Assembly (NCBI RefSeq): GCF_004912135.1
Contig: NZ_STGU01000004.1
Location: 371,726-435,725 of the forward strand
Origin: Rhizobium rosettiformans W3
GTDB taxonomy: Bacteria; Pseudomonadota; Alphaproteobacteria; Rhizobiales; Rhizobiaceae
DNA: 64,000 bases
Direction of reading: 5' to 3'
The notes under the pieces were generated by a model. That model saw only the letters and a program-made list of their open reading frames with translations. It did not search any database and was not told where the DNA came from. Of this stretch, positions 54,136 through 61,000 are shown piece after piece. The translations under genes were made by a program, and so were the position numbers. The stretch's first letter is position 1, and every line of letters starts with the position of its first letter.

Positions 54136-55559
54136 TGGACAATATCATTCTCGCCACCGACAGCTACAAGACCTCCCACTTCAAGCAGTATCCGCCTGGC
54201 ACCACGAAGGTCACCAGCTACATCGAAGCCCGCCCAGGCGGCACCTGGGACCGCGTCGTCTTCTTCGGCCTGCAGGCCTTCCTCCGTCAGTATCTGACGA
54301 AGGCGATCACGCTTGCCGACGTCCTGGAAGCTGAGACGATCTTCAAGGCGCATGGCGTCCCTTTCAACAAGGCGGGCTGGCTTCACATCATCAAGAAGCA
54401 TCATGGTCTGCTGCCGGTGGGGATCGAGGCGCTGCCGGAAGGCTCCGTCGTTCCCGTGGGCACCCCGCTGGTGCAAATCTGGAACACCGATCCTGAGTGC
54501 TTCTGGCTGACCAGCTACCTGGAGACAGCTCTCCTCCGTGCGATCTGGTACCCGTCGACGGTGGCAACGCTTTCCTGGCATGCCCGTCAGAGCCTGGCGC
54601 ACTTCGTCCATGCGACCACGGACGGTGACGCCGATTCGATCCTGTCCTTCATGCTGCATGACTTCGGAGCACGTGGAGTGTCGAGCCAGGAATCGGCGAT
54701 GCTCGGCGGTGCAGCTCACCTGATCAACTTCTCCGGCACAGACACCGTCGAGGGCCTGGTCGCAGTGATGCGCTACTATGATGCGGAAGCGGTCCCGGCG
54801 TTCTCGGTACCCGCGTCCGAGCATTCGACCATGACGGCCTGGGGACAGGACCAGGAAGCCGATGCCTATGCGAACATGATGCAGGAGTTTCCGACCGGGA
54901 TCGTCTCCATCGTTGCCGACAGCTACGACTATGTGAACGCTGTCCGCAACATCTTCTGCATCGACCTGAAGGACCTCGTCCAGGTCCGCGCAGGGCAGGG
55001 GCGTGTGGTTATCCGTCCGGACAGTGGTGAGCCGGTGCCGACCGTCTTGTTCACACTGGAGAAGCTCGGCGGCGCCTTCGGCTTCACGATCAACAGCAAG
55101 GGCTACAAGGTCCTGCCGGATCATGTCCGCATCCTCTGGGGCGACGGCATCGCTGTTCCGCAGATGGAAGGTCTCTTGGCGACCATGCAGCAGCAGGGCT
55201 GGGCAGCTGAGAACATCGTCTTCGGTATGGGCGGTGCCCTTCTTCAGAAGGTCAATCGTGACAGCCTCCGCTTCGCCATGAAGGCCAACGAGATCGAGGT
55301 CGGGGGCGAGGTGCGCGAGATCGCCAAGCAGCCCAAGACTGATCCGTCGAAGGCGTCCAAGGCAGGTGCCCAGGCTGTTGTCTATGACGGCATGAGCAAC
55401 ATCCGCGTCATTCCGCAGAAGCAGCTCAACGCCTGGTCCGGCAACCTGTTGGAGCAGCGCTTCATCCGGGGCGCCCTGGTAAATGAGAGCACCTTCGACC
55501 AAGTACGCGAGCGGGCGAAGAAGCCCTTCACAAATGCCCAGGTGAAAAAAGTAGCCTGA
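54135..55559 (+). CDS. nadV: Nicotinamide phosphoribosyltransferase (NAMPT)
   Basis: 474 residues. It makes NMN from nicotinamide and PRPP. NAMPT marks: ILATDSYKTSHFKQYPPGTT at the start, LHDFGARGVSSQESAMLGGA, the phospho-His region SVPASEHSTMTAWGQD, VIRPDSGEPVP and FGMGGALLQKVNRDSLRFAM. With the upstream NadM it completes a two-step route from nicotinamide to NAD+, the NARP2-type phage pathway that restores NAD+ after depletion by host defence systems. Confidence 0.95.
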   Translation: MDNIILATDSYKTSHFKQYPPGTTKVTSYIEARPGGTWDRVVFFGLQAFLRQYLTKAITLADVLEAETIFKAHGVPFNKAGWLHIIKKHHGLLPVGIEALPEGSVVPVGTPLVQIWNTDPECFWLTSYLETALLRAIWYPSTVATLSWHARQSLAHFVHATTDGDADSILSFMLHDFGARGVSSQESAMLGGAAHLINFSGTDTVEGLVAVMRYYDAEAVPAFSVPASEHSTMTAWGQDQEADAYANMMQEFPTGIVSIVADSYDYVNAVRNIFCIDLKDLVQVRAGQGRVVIRPDSGEPVPTVLFTLEKLGGAFGFTINSKGYKVLPDHVRILWGDGIAVPQMEGLLATMQQQGWAAENIVFGMGGALLQKVNRDSLRFAMKANEIEVGGEVREIAKQPKTDPSKASKAGAQAVVYDGMSNIRVIPQKQLNAWSGNLLEQRFIRGALVNESTFDQVRERAKKPFTNAQVKKVA

Positions 55560-55574
55560 CCCTGCATTTTTTCG

Positions 55575-55603
55575 TTGACATCATGGATAGAATTTCTTAC
55601 CAT
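55575..55603 (+). promoter_or_regulatory. Promoter of the tRNA cluster with central operator
   Basis: TTGACA (55575-55580), 17-base spacer, TACCAT (55598-55603). GATAGAATTTCTTAC (55586-55600) fills the spacer. Transcription would start about 40 bases upstream of the first tRNA. Confidence 0.7.
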
Positions 55604-55618
55604 GCTGTCAGAATTAAA

Positions 55619-55644
55619 GGCACCCCTTCTGGGGGTGTCTTCTC
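55619..55644 (+). terminator. Leader hairpin or terminator before the first tRNA
   Basis: GGCACCCC (55619-55626) pairs with GGGGTGTC (55632-55639), followed by TTCTC. It may end read-through from the NAD+ operon. Because the tRNA promoter lies upstream of it, it would also sit in the tRNA leader. Confidence 0.6.
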
Positions 55645-55647
55645 ATT

Positions 55648-55724
55648 GGCGGGATAGAGCAGCCAGGTAGCTCGTCAGGTTCATGTCCTGAAGGCCGGAG
55701 GTTCAAATCCTTCTCCCGCAACCA
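55648..55724 (+). tRNA. Initiator tRNA-fMet(CAT)
   Basis: 77 bases with encoded CCA. Initiator marks: the 1-72 pair is a G-A mismatch, 11-24 is A-T (purine-pyrimidine), and the D loop reads AGCAGCCAGGTAGCTCGTC as in bacterial initiators. Anticodon loop TTCATGT. The anticodon stem has only two of the three consecutive G-C pairs normal for initiators (A29-T41). Confidence 0.85.
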
Positions 55725-55954
55725 ACACTGTACCGAAAGACCGACTGAAATGTTGAAGTGCGCAAAACAAAATTCGAAGAGCTTCGTGGCCTCCGCCGCG
55801 TTTGCGCTTTCGTGCGCCCTGTCGGTCAATTCGCAGGTAGCAAACTCCTAAGTCTCTGGTGCCCAGCCCCTGATTGGCATTGCACCGCAGAGACAAAGCG
55901 GTGCAGTGATAAGAGACTCATTCTCCCTCGATACATCACCAAAGCACCGCTGAT

Positions 55955-56031
55955 GCTTCAGTAGCTCAGCCTGGTAGAGCACCTGTTTGAAGAGCAGGGT
56001 GTCGGTGGTTCGAATCCATCCTGTTGCACCA
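55955..56031 (+). tRNA. tRNA-Phe(GAA)
   Basis: 77 bases with CCA. Anticodon loop TTGAAGA closed by CCTGT/GCAGG; T loop TTCGAAT. The acceptor stem GCTTCAG/CTGTTGC has T-T mismatches at 3-70 and 4-69, so it may be decaying or edited. Confidence 0.75.
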
Positions 56032-56034
56032 TTA

Positions 56035-56131
56035 CCGTTCGGGAAGATCACGCCCGGTCGCCTGCAAACATTCCCGCTCGGGATGTTTTGGCTCCTAAGC
56101 AGGCTCGATCTGCGGCGATCTTCCCGAACGG
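56035..56131 (+). ncRNA. Candidate structured RNA between tRNA genes
   Basis: A perfect 15-bp outer stem (CCGTTCGGGAAGATC at 56035-56049, complement at 56117-56131) encloses a second stem GCCTGC/GCAGGC (56060-56065, 56099-56104) and a third hairpin AAACAT-CCCG/CGGG-ATGTTT (56066-56088). No tRNA fold or open frame explains it. Function unknown; a tRNA-processing or small-RNA role is possible. Confidence 0.6.
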
Positions 56132-56144
56132 GATCATAGAATTT

Positions 56145-56228
56145 TGGCAGGTGAGCCGAATGGTAAGGCAGCGGGCTGTTAACCCGTGGCGAAAGCACCT
56201 GTGGGTTCGAGTCCCACCCTGTCAGCCA
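56145..56228 (+). tRNA. tRNA-Asn(GTT)
   Basis: 84 bases with CCA. Acceptor TGGCAGG/CCTGTCA, anticodon loop CTGTTAA, T arm GTGGG-TTCGAGT-CCCAC, discriminator G. The variable region is 13 bases, longer than in a normal class I tRNA-Asn. Confidence 0.78.
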
Positions 56229-56230
56229 AG

Positions 56231-56305
56231 TTTGGGTTAGTTCAGTGGTAGAACGCTGCGCTCTGAACGCAGATGTCCGAGGTTCGAATCCTTGACCCAA
56301 AACCA
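56231..56305 (+). tRNA. tRNA-Gln(CTG)
   Basis: 75 bases with CCA. Acceptor TTTGGGT/ACCCAAA with the weak T1-A72 pair favoured by bacterial GlnRS; anticodon loop CTCTGAA in CTGCG/CGCAG; T loop TTCGAAT. Confidence 0.9.
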
Positions 56306-56308
56306 TAT

Positions 56309-56384
56309 GCGTCCTTCGCCAAGTGGGAAGGCTGGGGTTTTACATACCTCGATTGACCTGGTTCGATTCCAGGAGGACGCACCA
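56309..56384 (+). tRNA. tRNA-Val(TAC)
   Basis: 76 bases with CCA. Acceptor GCGTCCT/AGGACGC is fully paired; anticodon loop TTTACAT in GGGGT/ACCTC (one G-T pair); T arm CCTGG-TTCGATT-CCAGG. Confidence 0.88.
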
Positions 56385-56414
56385 AGACTACGCGACCGAA
56401 AGGGCGCAGGAAAT

Positions 56415-56489
56415 GGGGATATAGCTCAACTGGGAGAGCAACTGCCTTGCAAGCAGAAGACCGGGGTTCAAGTCCCCGTTTCTCCACCA
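56415..56489 (+). tRNA. tRNA-Ala(TGC)
   Basis: 75 bases with CCA. Anticodon loop CTTGCAA; acceptor contains the G3-T70 pair that identifies alanine tRNAs; one T-T mismatch at 6-67. T arm CGGGG-TTCAAGT-CCCCG. Confidence 0.9.
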
Positions 56490-56494
56490 AACAT

Positions 56495-56578
56495 GCCCGT
56501 GTGATGGAATGGCAGACATAGCAGGCTCAGACCCTGTGGCCTCACGGCGTGGGAGTTCAAGTCTCTCCACGGGTACCA
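56495..56578 (+). tRNA. tRNA-Leu(CAG)
   Basis: 84 bases with CCA, class II. Acceptor GCCCGTG/CACGGGT (G-T at 1-72), anticodon loop CTCAGAC, long variable arm TGGCCTCACGGCG, T loop TTCAAGT. Confidence 0.88.
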
Positions 56579-56588
56579 AATTCAGATT

Positions 56589-56675
56589 GGAGGGTTCCGC
56601 TAGGAAGGCTGGCAACTGGTCTTGAAAACCAGGGGAACCGAAAGGTTAGGGGTTCGACTCCTCAACCCTCCGCCA
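56589..56675 (+). tRNA. tRNA-Ser(TGA)
   Basis: 87 bases with CCA, class II. Acceptor GGAGGGT/ACCCTCC, anticodon loop CTTGAAA in CTGGT/ACCAG, variable arm GGGAACCGAAAGGTTA, discriminator G as usual for Ser. Confidence 0.92.
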
Positions 56676-56686
56676 ATTCACCAGAG

Positions 56687-56959
56687 CTACAGGGGAGGCG
56701 GGTCGCCTGCCAGGTAGCCAAACTGCAGATCGGCGTTCTTCGCGCCACAGGTTGAACACCTCAGCCTCAAGGCCAATTCGGAAATCCGCAGCATATTGTT
56801 GGTGGGTGTCCGGACCAGCTTCTCAGGGACTAGCCGGACTGCGCCGCATGACCGGCAGGTTGCCAGGGCATCGTTGTGGCGAGGGATCGTGCTGATCGTG
56901 GTGTCATGCCACTCCTGAGGGACGAAGCGGTCGCCATTCGGAAGGACGATCCTGGTCAC
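56687..56959 (-). CDS. Small zinc-ribbon-like protein, antisense within the tRNA cluster
   Basis: 90 residues. Two Cys pairs, TCRSCGAVRL and RCSTCGAKNA, are 30 residues apart, consistent with one zinc ribbon. Overlaps the next upstream gene by four bases (ATGA). Opposite in direction to the tRNAs, so it is probably a moron expressed from its own promoter at 57196-57223. Confidence 0.7.
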   Translation of the reverse strand: MTRIVLPNGDRFVPQEWHDTTISTIPRHNDALATCRSCGAVRLVPEKLVRTPTNNMLRISELALRLRCSTCGAKNADLQFGYLAGDPPPL

Positions 56960-57189
56960 GGCTTGGACCGGCGAAGATTGCGAAGCGTCTCGTCAACGAC
57001 GGCATTCTCGTGCTTGGCAAGCATATGGTTGTCGCCGAGCATGATGACCGCCAGAACCGCTTCATCTTCGCCCCAACCGGCAGAGATGGCGTCCTCGATC
57101 AAAGCCTGGAAGCGCGGCTCTAACGCCTGCTGGCAGTCCAGGAAGCGGTCGGGATGATCGGACGGTCTGATGGGTGGGTCTATCGCCAT
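56956..57189 (-). CDS. Small hypothetical protein, antisense within the tRNA cluster
   Basis: 77 residues, mostly helical, (QALEPRFQALIEDAISAGWG, AVLAVIMLGDNHMLAKHENA). No family that I can name. First gene of the two-gene leftward unit. Confidence 0.68.
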   Translation of the reverse strand: MAIDPPIRPSDHPDRFLDCQQALEPRFQALIEDAISAGWGEDEAVLAVIMLGDNHMLAKHENAVVDETLRNLRRSKP

Positions 57190-57195
57190 CCGCTG

Positions 57196-57223
57196 AATTT
57201 AGCGCCCTGTGTGGCGTAGGCAA
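57196..57223 (-). promoter_or_regulatory. Possible moron promoter without operator
   Basis: Minus-strand TTGCCT (57218-57223), 16-base spacer, TAAATT (57196-57201), seven bases upstream of the ATG region at 57189. No copy of the 15-bp operator is near, in contrast to most phage promoters here. Confidence 0.45.
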
Positions 57224-57231
57224 GAACAATA

Positions 57232-57306
57232 CGGTGCATAGCTCAGAGGCAGAGCAGCTGGCTCTTAACCAGCGGGACGGGATTTCGAAATTCCCTGCAT
57301 CGACCA
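57232..57306 (+). tRNA. tRNA-Lys(CTT)
   Basis: 75 bases with CCA. Acceptor CGGTGCA/TGCATCG, anticodon loop CTCTTAA in GCTGG/CCAGC. The T arm GGGAT-TTCGAAA-TTCCC lacks the normal G53-C61 closing pair (T-T here). Confidence 0.82.
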
Positions 57307-57310
57307 ACAC

Positions 57311-57385
57311 ACCTCGTTAGCTCAGAGGCAGAGCGTCCGGCTTTTAACCGGAGGGCCGGGATGTCGGAATTCCCACGGGGTACCA
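57311..57385 (+). tRNA. tRNA-Lys(TTT)
   Basis: 75 bases with CCA. Acceptor ACCTCGT/ACGGGGT, anticodon loop CTTTTAA in TCCGG/CCGGA. The T loop reads GTCGGAA instead of TTCGAAA, so the T54 base is lost and the closing pair is absent. Confidence 0.78.
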
Positions 57386-57389
57386 ACAC

Positions 57390-57466
57390 GACCTGATGCC
57401 GGAATGGCTCAACGGCCTCGATTGCAACCCGAGTGTTTACAGGTTCGATTCCTGTTCAGGTCTCCA
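57390..57466 (+). tRNA. tRNA-Cys(GCA)
   Basis: 77 bases with CCA. Acceptor GACCTGA/TCAGGTC (one base slip at 7-66), anticodon loop TTGCAAC, discriminator T, which is the Cys identity base. T arm ACAGG-TTCGATT-CCTGT. Confidence 0.85.
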
Positions 57467-57470
57467 ATCA

Positions 57471-57559
57471 GGAGCGTAAACCAGCCAGGCGGCTGGCGGC
57501 GGTTGCTACCCAACCGGGGCCTGCAAAGGTCTGGGGTTCGAGACCTCTGCGCTCCTCCA
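57471..57559 (+). tRNA. Class II tRNA-like gene, anticodon ambiguous (GCT or TAC)
   Basis: 89 bases with CCA. Acceptor GGAGCGT/GCGCTCC, variable arm GGCC-TGCAAA-GGTC, T arm CTGGG-TTCGAGA-CCTCT. If U33 is respected the loop is TTGCTAC (anticodon GCT, Ser) but the stem has two mismatches. A perfect stem CGGTT/AACCG instead gives the loop GCTACCC with C33. Confidence 0.6.
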
Positions 57560-57596
57560 TCCATCAAATGTTTGATCGAGCCGCAGGACATATTTC

Positions 57597-57624
57597 TTGA
57601 CATAGAGGGCAGATATTCTATCAT
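57597..57624 (+). promoter_or_regulatory. Promoter of the first virion genes with central operator
   Basis: TTGACA (57597-57602), 16-base spacer, TATCAT (57619-57624). GGCAGATATTCTATC (57608-57622) lies in spacer and -10 box. The next start codon is at 57651. Confidence 0.72.
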
Positions 57625-57650
57625 GAACCCTTCAATCAAGAAGGTGTCCA

Positions 57651-57917
57651 ATGCCCACATCTGCTCATATCGTCCCTGGCGACCAGTGGACAGTCATCAA
57701 TGAAGGCGCTTCCAACCAGCTCATTCAGATGCGGTCGGAAGGGCGTGTTCTTGTCTACCTTGGCGCTGCGGCACCCGCAGAAGATGCTAATGATGGCATC
57801 ATCCTGTCGCAGCAAAAGCTCCCCGAGCTAGGCATCTCCGTGATCCCGGCTGGCGAGTCTGTCTATTGTAAGGCGCTCGACAGCACCGAGCAGTCGATCC
57901 AGGTGATCTACTCATGA
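57651..57917 (+). CDS. Small phage protein, probably virion-related
   Basis: 88 residues from ATG 57651 (AAGGTG upstream). Beta-rich (WTVINEGASNQLIQMRSEGR VLVYLGA; ISVIPAGESVYCKALD), like small phage decoration or tail proteins that begin with a receptor-like beta sandwich. Start of a tightly coupled rightward series. Confidence 0.7.
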   Translation: MPTSAHIVPGDQWTVINEGASNQLIQMRSEGRVLVYLGAAAPAEDANDGIILSQQKLPELGISVIPAGESVYCKALDSTEQSIQVIYS

Positions 57918-58048
57918 AGTTCTTCCTCGGACATCTCCGAGGGATGACGACATTTCTTCTCGGCGAAAACTCCCCGATCCCATTCATTCGACGCTACGTG
58001 GCGAAGAGCTACGTCGCGTCCGGTTACCTAGAGGAGAAGGAATCGTGA
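57914..58048 (+). CDS. Small phage protein linking two virion genes
   Basis: 44 residues (MKFFLGHLRGMTTFLLGENS start, YLEEKES end), overlapping the previous gene (ATGA) and the next (GTGA). Translational coupling on both sides supports expression. Function unknown. Confidence 0.6.
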   Translation: MKFFLGHLRGMTTFLLGENSPIPFIRRYVAKSYVASGYLEEKES

Positions 58049-58443
58049 CCATTACTTTGCGGAGCGAAAGCGCAAGCGAGCTGACCTTCGAACAGATGGA
58101 TAGCAACCTGCTTGAAGTCCGCAACTACGACCTCTCGTTCACTGCAACAGGTGGTTCTAATGCAGATGAGGTCCTGTGGGCCTATATCGCCGCCCGCCCG
58201 CTGAAGCTGCCGGTCGCCCTGGATAGCTCACTGATGACTGTCATCGGGGCAACGGCTGCGCTCACCCTCGTCTTCAAGAAGAACGACATCGAGGTTGGCT
58301 CGGTCACTTTCGATGCAGGCGCTGCCACTTTTGACTTCCCGTCCGAAGAAACCCTGAACCCTGGTGACGTCCTGACGATCACCAGCTCCGGCGACTACGA
58401 GTTCGTCACACTTGCGCTGACTGTGCGCTCCCTGATCAACTAA
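58045..58443 (+). CDS. Phage virion-type protein
   Basis: 132 residues from GTG 58045, behind GAGGAGAAGGAATC. N-terminal TLRSESASELTFEQMDSNLL is the short segment often found at the start of phage tail-fibre-module proteins. The rest is beta-rich (AALTLVFKKNDIEVGSVTFD). Function inferred from context. Confidence 0.68.
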   Translation: MTITLRSESASELTFEQMDSNLLEVRNYDLSFTATGGSNADEVLWAYIAARPLKLPVALDSSLMTVIGATAALTLVFKKNDIEVGSVTFDAGAATFDFPSEETLNPGDVLTITSSGDYEFVTLALTVRSLIN

Positions 58444-58454
58444 AGGAAACGATC

Positions 58455-58892
58455 ATGCCCTCCATCACTCCCACCCTCGCTCTCTCCATCCTCGACACGA
58501 TCACATCCAAGGTTGACGAAGGTTCTGCAGGTGACGCTGTTCTGCGCATCTACAGCGCCGGTACGACACCGCCAACGAACGTGAACGATGCCCTGACCGA
58601 CCAGGTCCTTCTGATCGAGTTTGTTCTTCCGAACCCGGCGTTCAATGCTGCCACGGATGCTGACCCGACCTACGTGGAAGCAATCGCCGCTGCTATCGCC
58701 AACATCCCCGCCGCCGCGACCGGAGATGCTGCCTTCGCCCGCGTCTTCAACCGTGATGGTGAAGCGCTCTGGCAGTCGAGTGTCGGTGAAACAGGTGGCA
58801 CCGAAGAGGTTCTCCTATCTTCTAAGAGCGTCACGAAGGACGTTGAAACTACGGTCATCAACGCGAACGCCCGCTACCCGAAGGATGCGTAA
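58455..58892 (+). CDS. Phage virion-type protein
   Basis: 145 residues from ATG 58455 with AAAGGAAAC upstream. Contains GDAVLRIYSAGTTPPTNVND and NRDGEALWQSSVGETGGTEE, typical of small phage structural proteins in fibre or neck regions. No precise assignment. Confidence 0.7.
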   Translation: MPSITPTLALSILDTITSKVDEGSAGDAVLRIYSAGTTPPTNVNDALTDQVLLIEFVLPNPAFNAATDADPTYVEAIAAAIANIPAAATGDAAFARVFNRDGEALWQSSVGETGGTEEVLLSSKSVTKDVETTVINANARYPKDA

Positions 58893-58894
58893 GC

Positions 58895-59815
58895 ATGACC
58901 CTTCACGCGCTCATCGCTTCATCATCACCTAGCAAGTTTTTTGGCTTCAAAAGTCGAGAAGATGGGAACCCTGGATTCCAAGGTCTCCCAGAGGTCGACT
59001 ATACAACACCGGAGGGTCAGAACCTTCCGCCTGCCAACGCTATGGCAATCTCAGGAGACAGTCAGTGGTTGGTCGTGGGTTCCACTACTACCTCGACAAC
59101 GCTGCTGCCTTATAGGTTGATGTTGTTCCGCCGCCGTGGTGACGTCTATAAGTTTGTCACCGCCATCAATCCTGGAACACTCACTGATGTCACGATCAAC
59201 TACAATGGCACAATTATCGGTGTGTCTGGTGGTTCTTCCAGCACCTACAGGATCATCCGTCGTAATGGTCTGACCCTTGAGCCGATCCTGGCCAGTCGTG
59301 CTACCGGGAGTAACGTCTATGTATCGCCGAACGGAAAGTGGTACGGCATCCTCAATGGGACGGCTTGCAATATTCGGAAGATCGATGCGTCAGACGCCCT
59401 ACCGGAGACCGTACTGCCCGGTATTGCAACATCGGCGATCAACGGGGGGATGACATTCTCGCCGGACGGTCGATACGTCGCAATCCAGCACAACACGGAT
59501 CGCAAAACCCGAATCTATGAACTGTTCGAAGGAACCTCGGTGCTTGTCGCTGAGTTGCAAGTTTCAGCAACTCATACCTTCCAGTGGTATCAGTGGAACG
59601 AAGAAGGTCTCTGGGTTAGCGGCTTCACAGCTGCAGGTACGTCCACGGCATCGGCGATGCTCTCGAAGCTATCGTTCGAGAACAATACCCTATCCTTGGT
59701 AGCTCAAGGCGAGTTTGATATGTCCTCCTCGCTCTGGCTGCGCACGAGTTTCATGGTTTCGCATGATGGTTCCTTCTGCATCGCACCTATGCGATCCAAT
59801 CCGGCTGCGCGATAT
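58895..59815 (+). pseudogene. Virion protein with beta-propeller-like repeats, interrupted by the IS66 fragment
   Basis: The phage part is about 307 residues from ATG 58895. Repeated blades resemble WD40/PD40 patterns: PANAMAISGDSQWLVVGSTT, YVSPNGKWYGILNG, GMTFSPDGRYVAIQHN, MVSHDGSFCIAPMR. The frame runs into IS66 sequence at about 59,815 and stops at 59,848. Likely a receptor-binding or adsorption structure. The missing C-terminal part may be the phage sequence that resumes at 63,638. Confidence 0.7.
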
Positions 59816-60979
59816 TATTCGACATCGTTCCGGCGCAGCTGCGCGTGATCGTGGTGCGCCGGCCCAAATACGCCTGCCGCGCCTGCGACGATGTGGTCGT
59901 TCAGGCTCCGGCTCCCGGCCGGCTGATCGAAGGCGGCCTGCCGACCGATGCGACCGTCGCCCAGGTGCTGGTCTCCAAATACGCCGATCACCTGCCGCTC
60001 TATCGCCAGGCGCAGATCTACGCCCGGCAGGGCATCAATCTCGACCGCTCGACGCTCGCCGACTGGGTCGGCCGCGCCGCCTGGCACCTGCGTCCGGTGC
60101 ACGAGCGACTGCTGGCGAAGTTGAAGGCTTCGCCAAAACTGTTCGCCGACGAGACGACGGCGCCGGTGCTCGATCCCGGCCGTGGCAAGACCAGGACCGG
60201 GCAACTCTGGGCCTATGCCCGCGATGATCGGCCGTGGCAAGGAGCCGACCCGCCGGGCGTCGCCTATGTCTATGCGCCGGACCGAAAGGCCGAACGTCCG
60301 ATCACTCATCTGGCGGGCTTTACTGGCATCCTGCAGGTCGACGGCTATGGTGGCTATCGCGTGCTCGCCGACAAGAGCGGTGCCACGCTCGCCTTCTGCT
60401 GGGCACATGTGCGCCGCCGCTTCTACGAACTTGCCGCAGCCGGTCCCGCGCCGATCGCCAGCGAGGCGCTCCGGCGGATCGCGGAGCTCTACAGAATCGA
60501 AGATGACATTCGTGGACGATCGGCGGAGCAGCGTCGTGCCGTGCGCCAGGAAAAGAGCCTCCCGATCGTCGCCGATCTCGTACCCTGGCTGCGCGAGAAG
60601 CTCGAGCTGATCAGCCAGAAGACAAAGCTCGCCGAGGCGATCCGCTACACGCTCTCGCGCCGGGATGGCCTCTCGCGCTTCCTCGACGACGGTCGCATCG
60701 AGATCGACAGCAACACCGTCGAACGCTCGATCCGCCCGATCGCGCTGAACCGCAAGAATGCACTCTTCGCTGGATCGGATGGCGGCGCCGAGCACTGGGC
60801 CGTCGTCGCTTCGCTGATCGAAACCTGCAAGCTCAACGGCGTCGAGCCGCTCGGCTACCTCGCCGACGTGCTCACCAGGATCGTCAACGGCCACCCCAAC
60901 AGCCAGATCGACGATCTCCTCCCCTGGGCCTACATTCAGGCTCCCGAGTTCAGGGCCGTGGCCTGACAACAGCGCTTAC
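59815..60979 (+). mobile_element. IS66-family element, 5'-truncated
   Basis: The right end is intact: minus-strand reading from 60979 gives GTAAGCGCTGTTGTCAGG, the typical IS66 terminal repeat start. The left end, the two small accessory genes and the first third of tnpC are missing. The left junction abuts phage sequence; the right flank is not phage-like. Confidence 0.82.
59819..60966 (+). pseudogene. IS66 transposase TnpC, N-terminally truncated
   Basis: About 382 residues from FDIVPAQLRVIVVRRPKYAC, compared with 500 or more in full copies. The zinc-finger-like part and the DDE domain are present: LFADETTAPVLDPG, QVDGYGGYRVLAD, SNTVERSIRPIALNRK. The lost N-terminus carries the DNA-binding leucine-zipper region, so activity is unlikely. 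Confidence 0.85.
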
Positions 60980-61000
60980 GAATAAGAACCGTACCGAGGG

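Noticed and set aside
54090..55502. 470-codon frame opposite NAMPT
   Set aside because: Shadow of a clear NAMPT gene.
55758..55964. 68-codon frame between the first two tRNAs
   Set aside because: No Shine-Dalgarno, no family resemblance, and it runs into tRNA-Phe.
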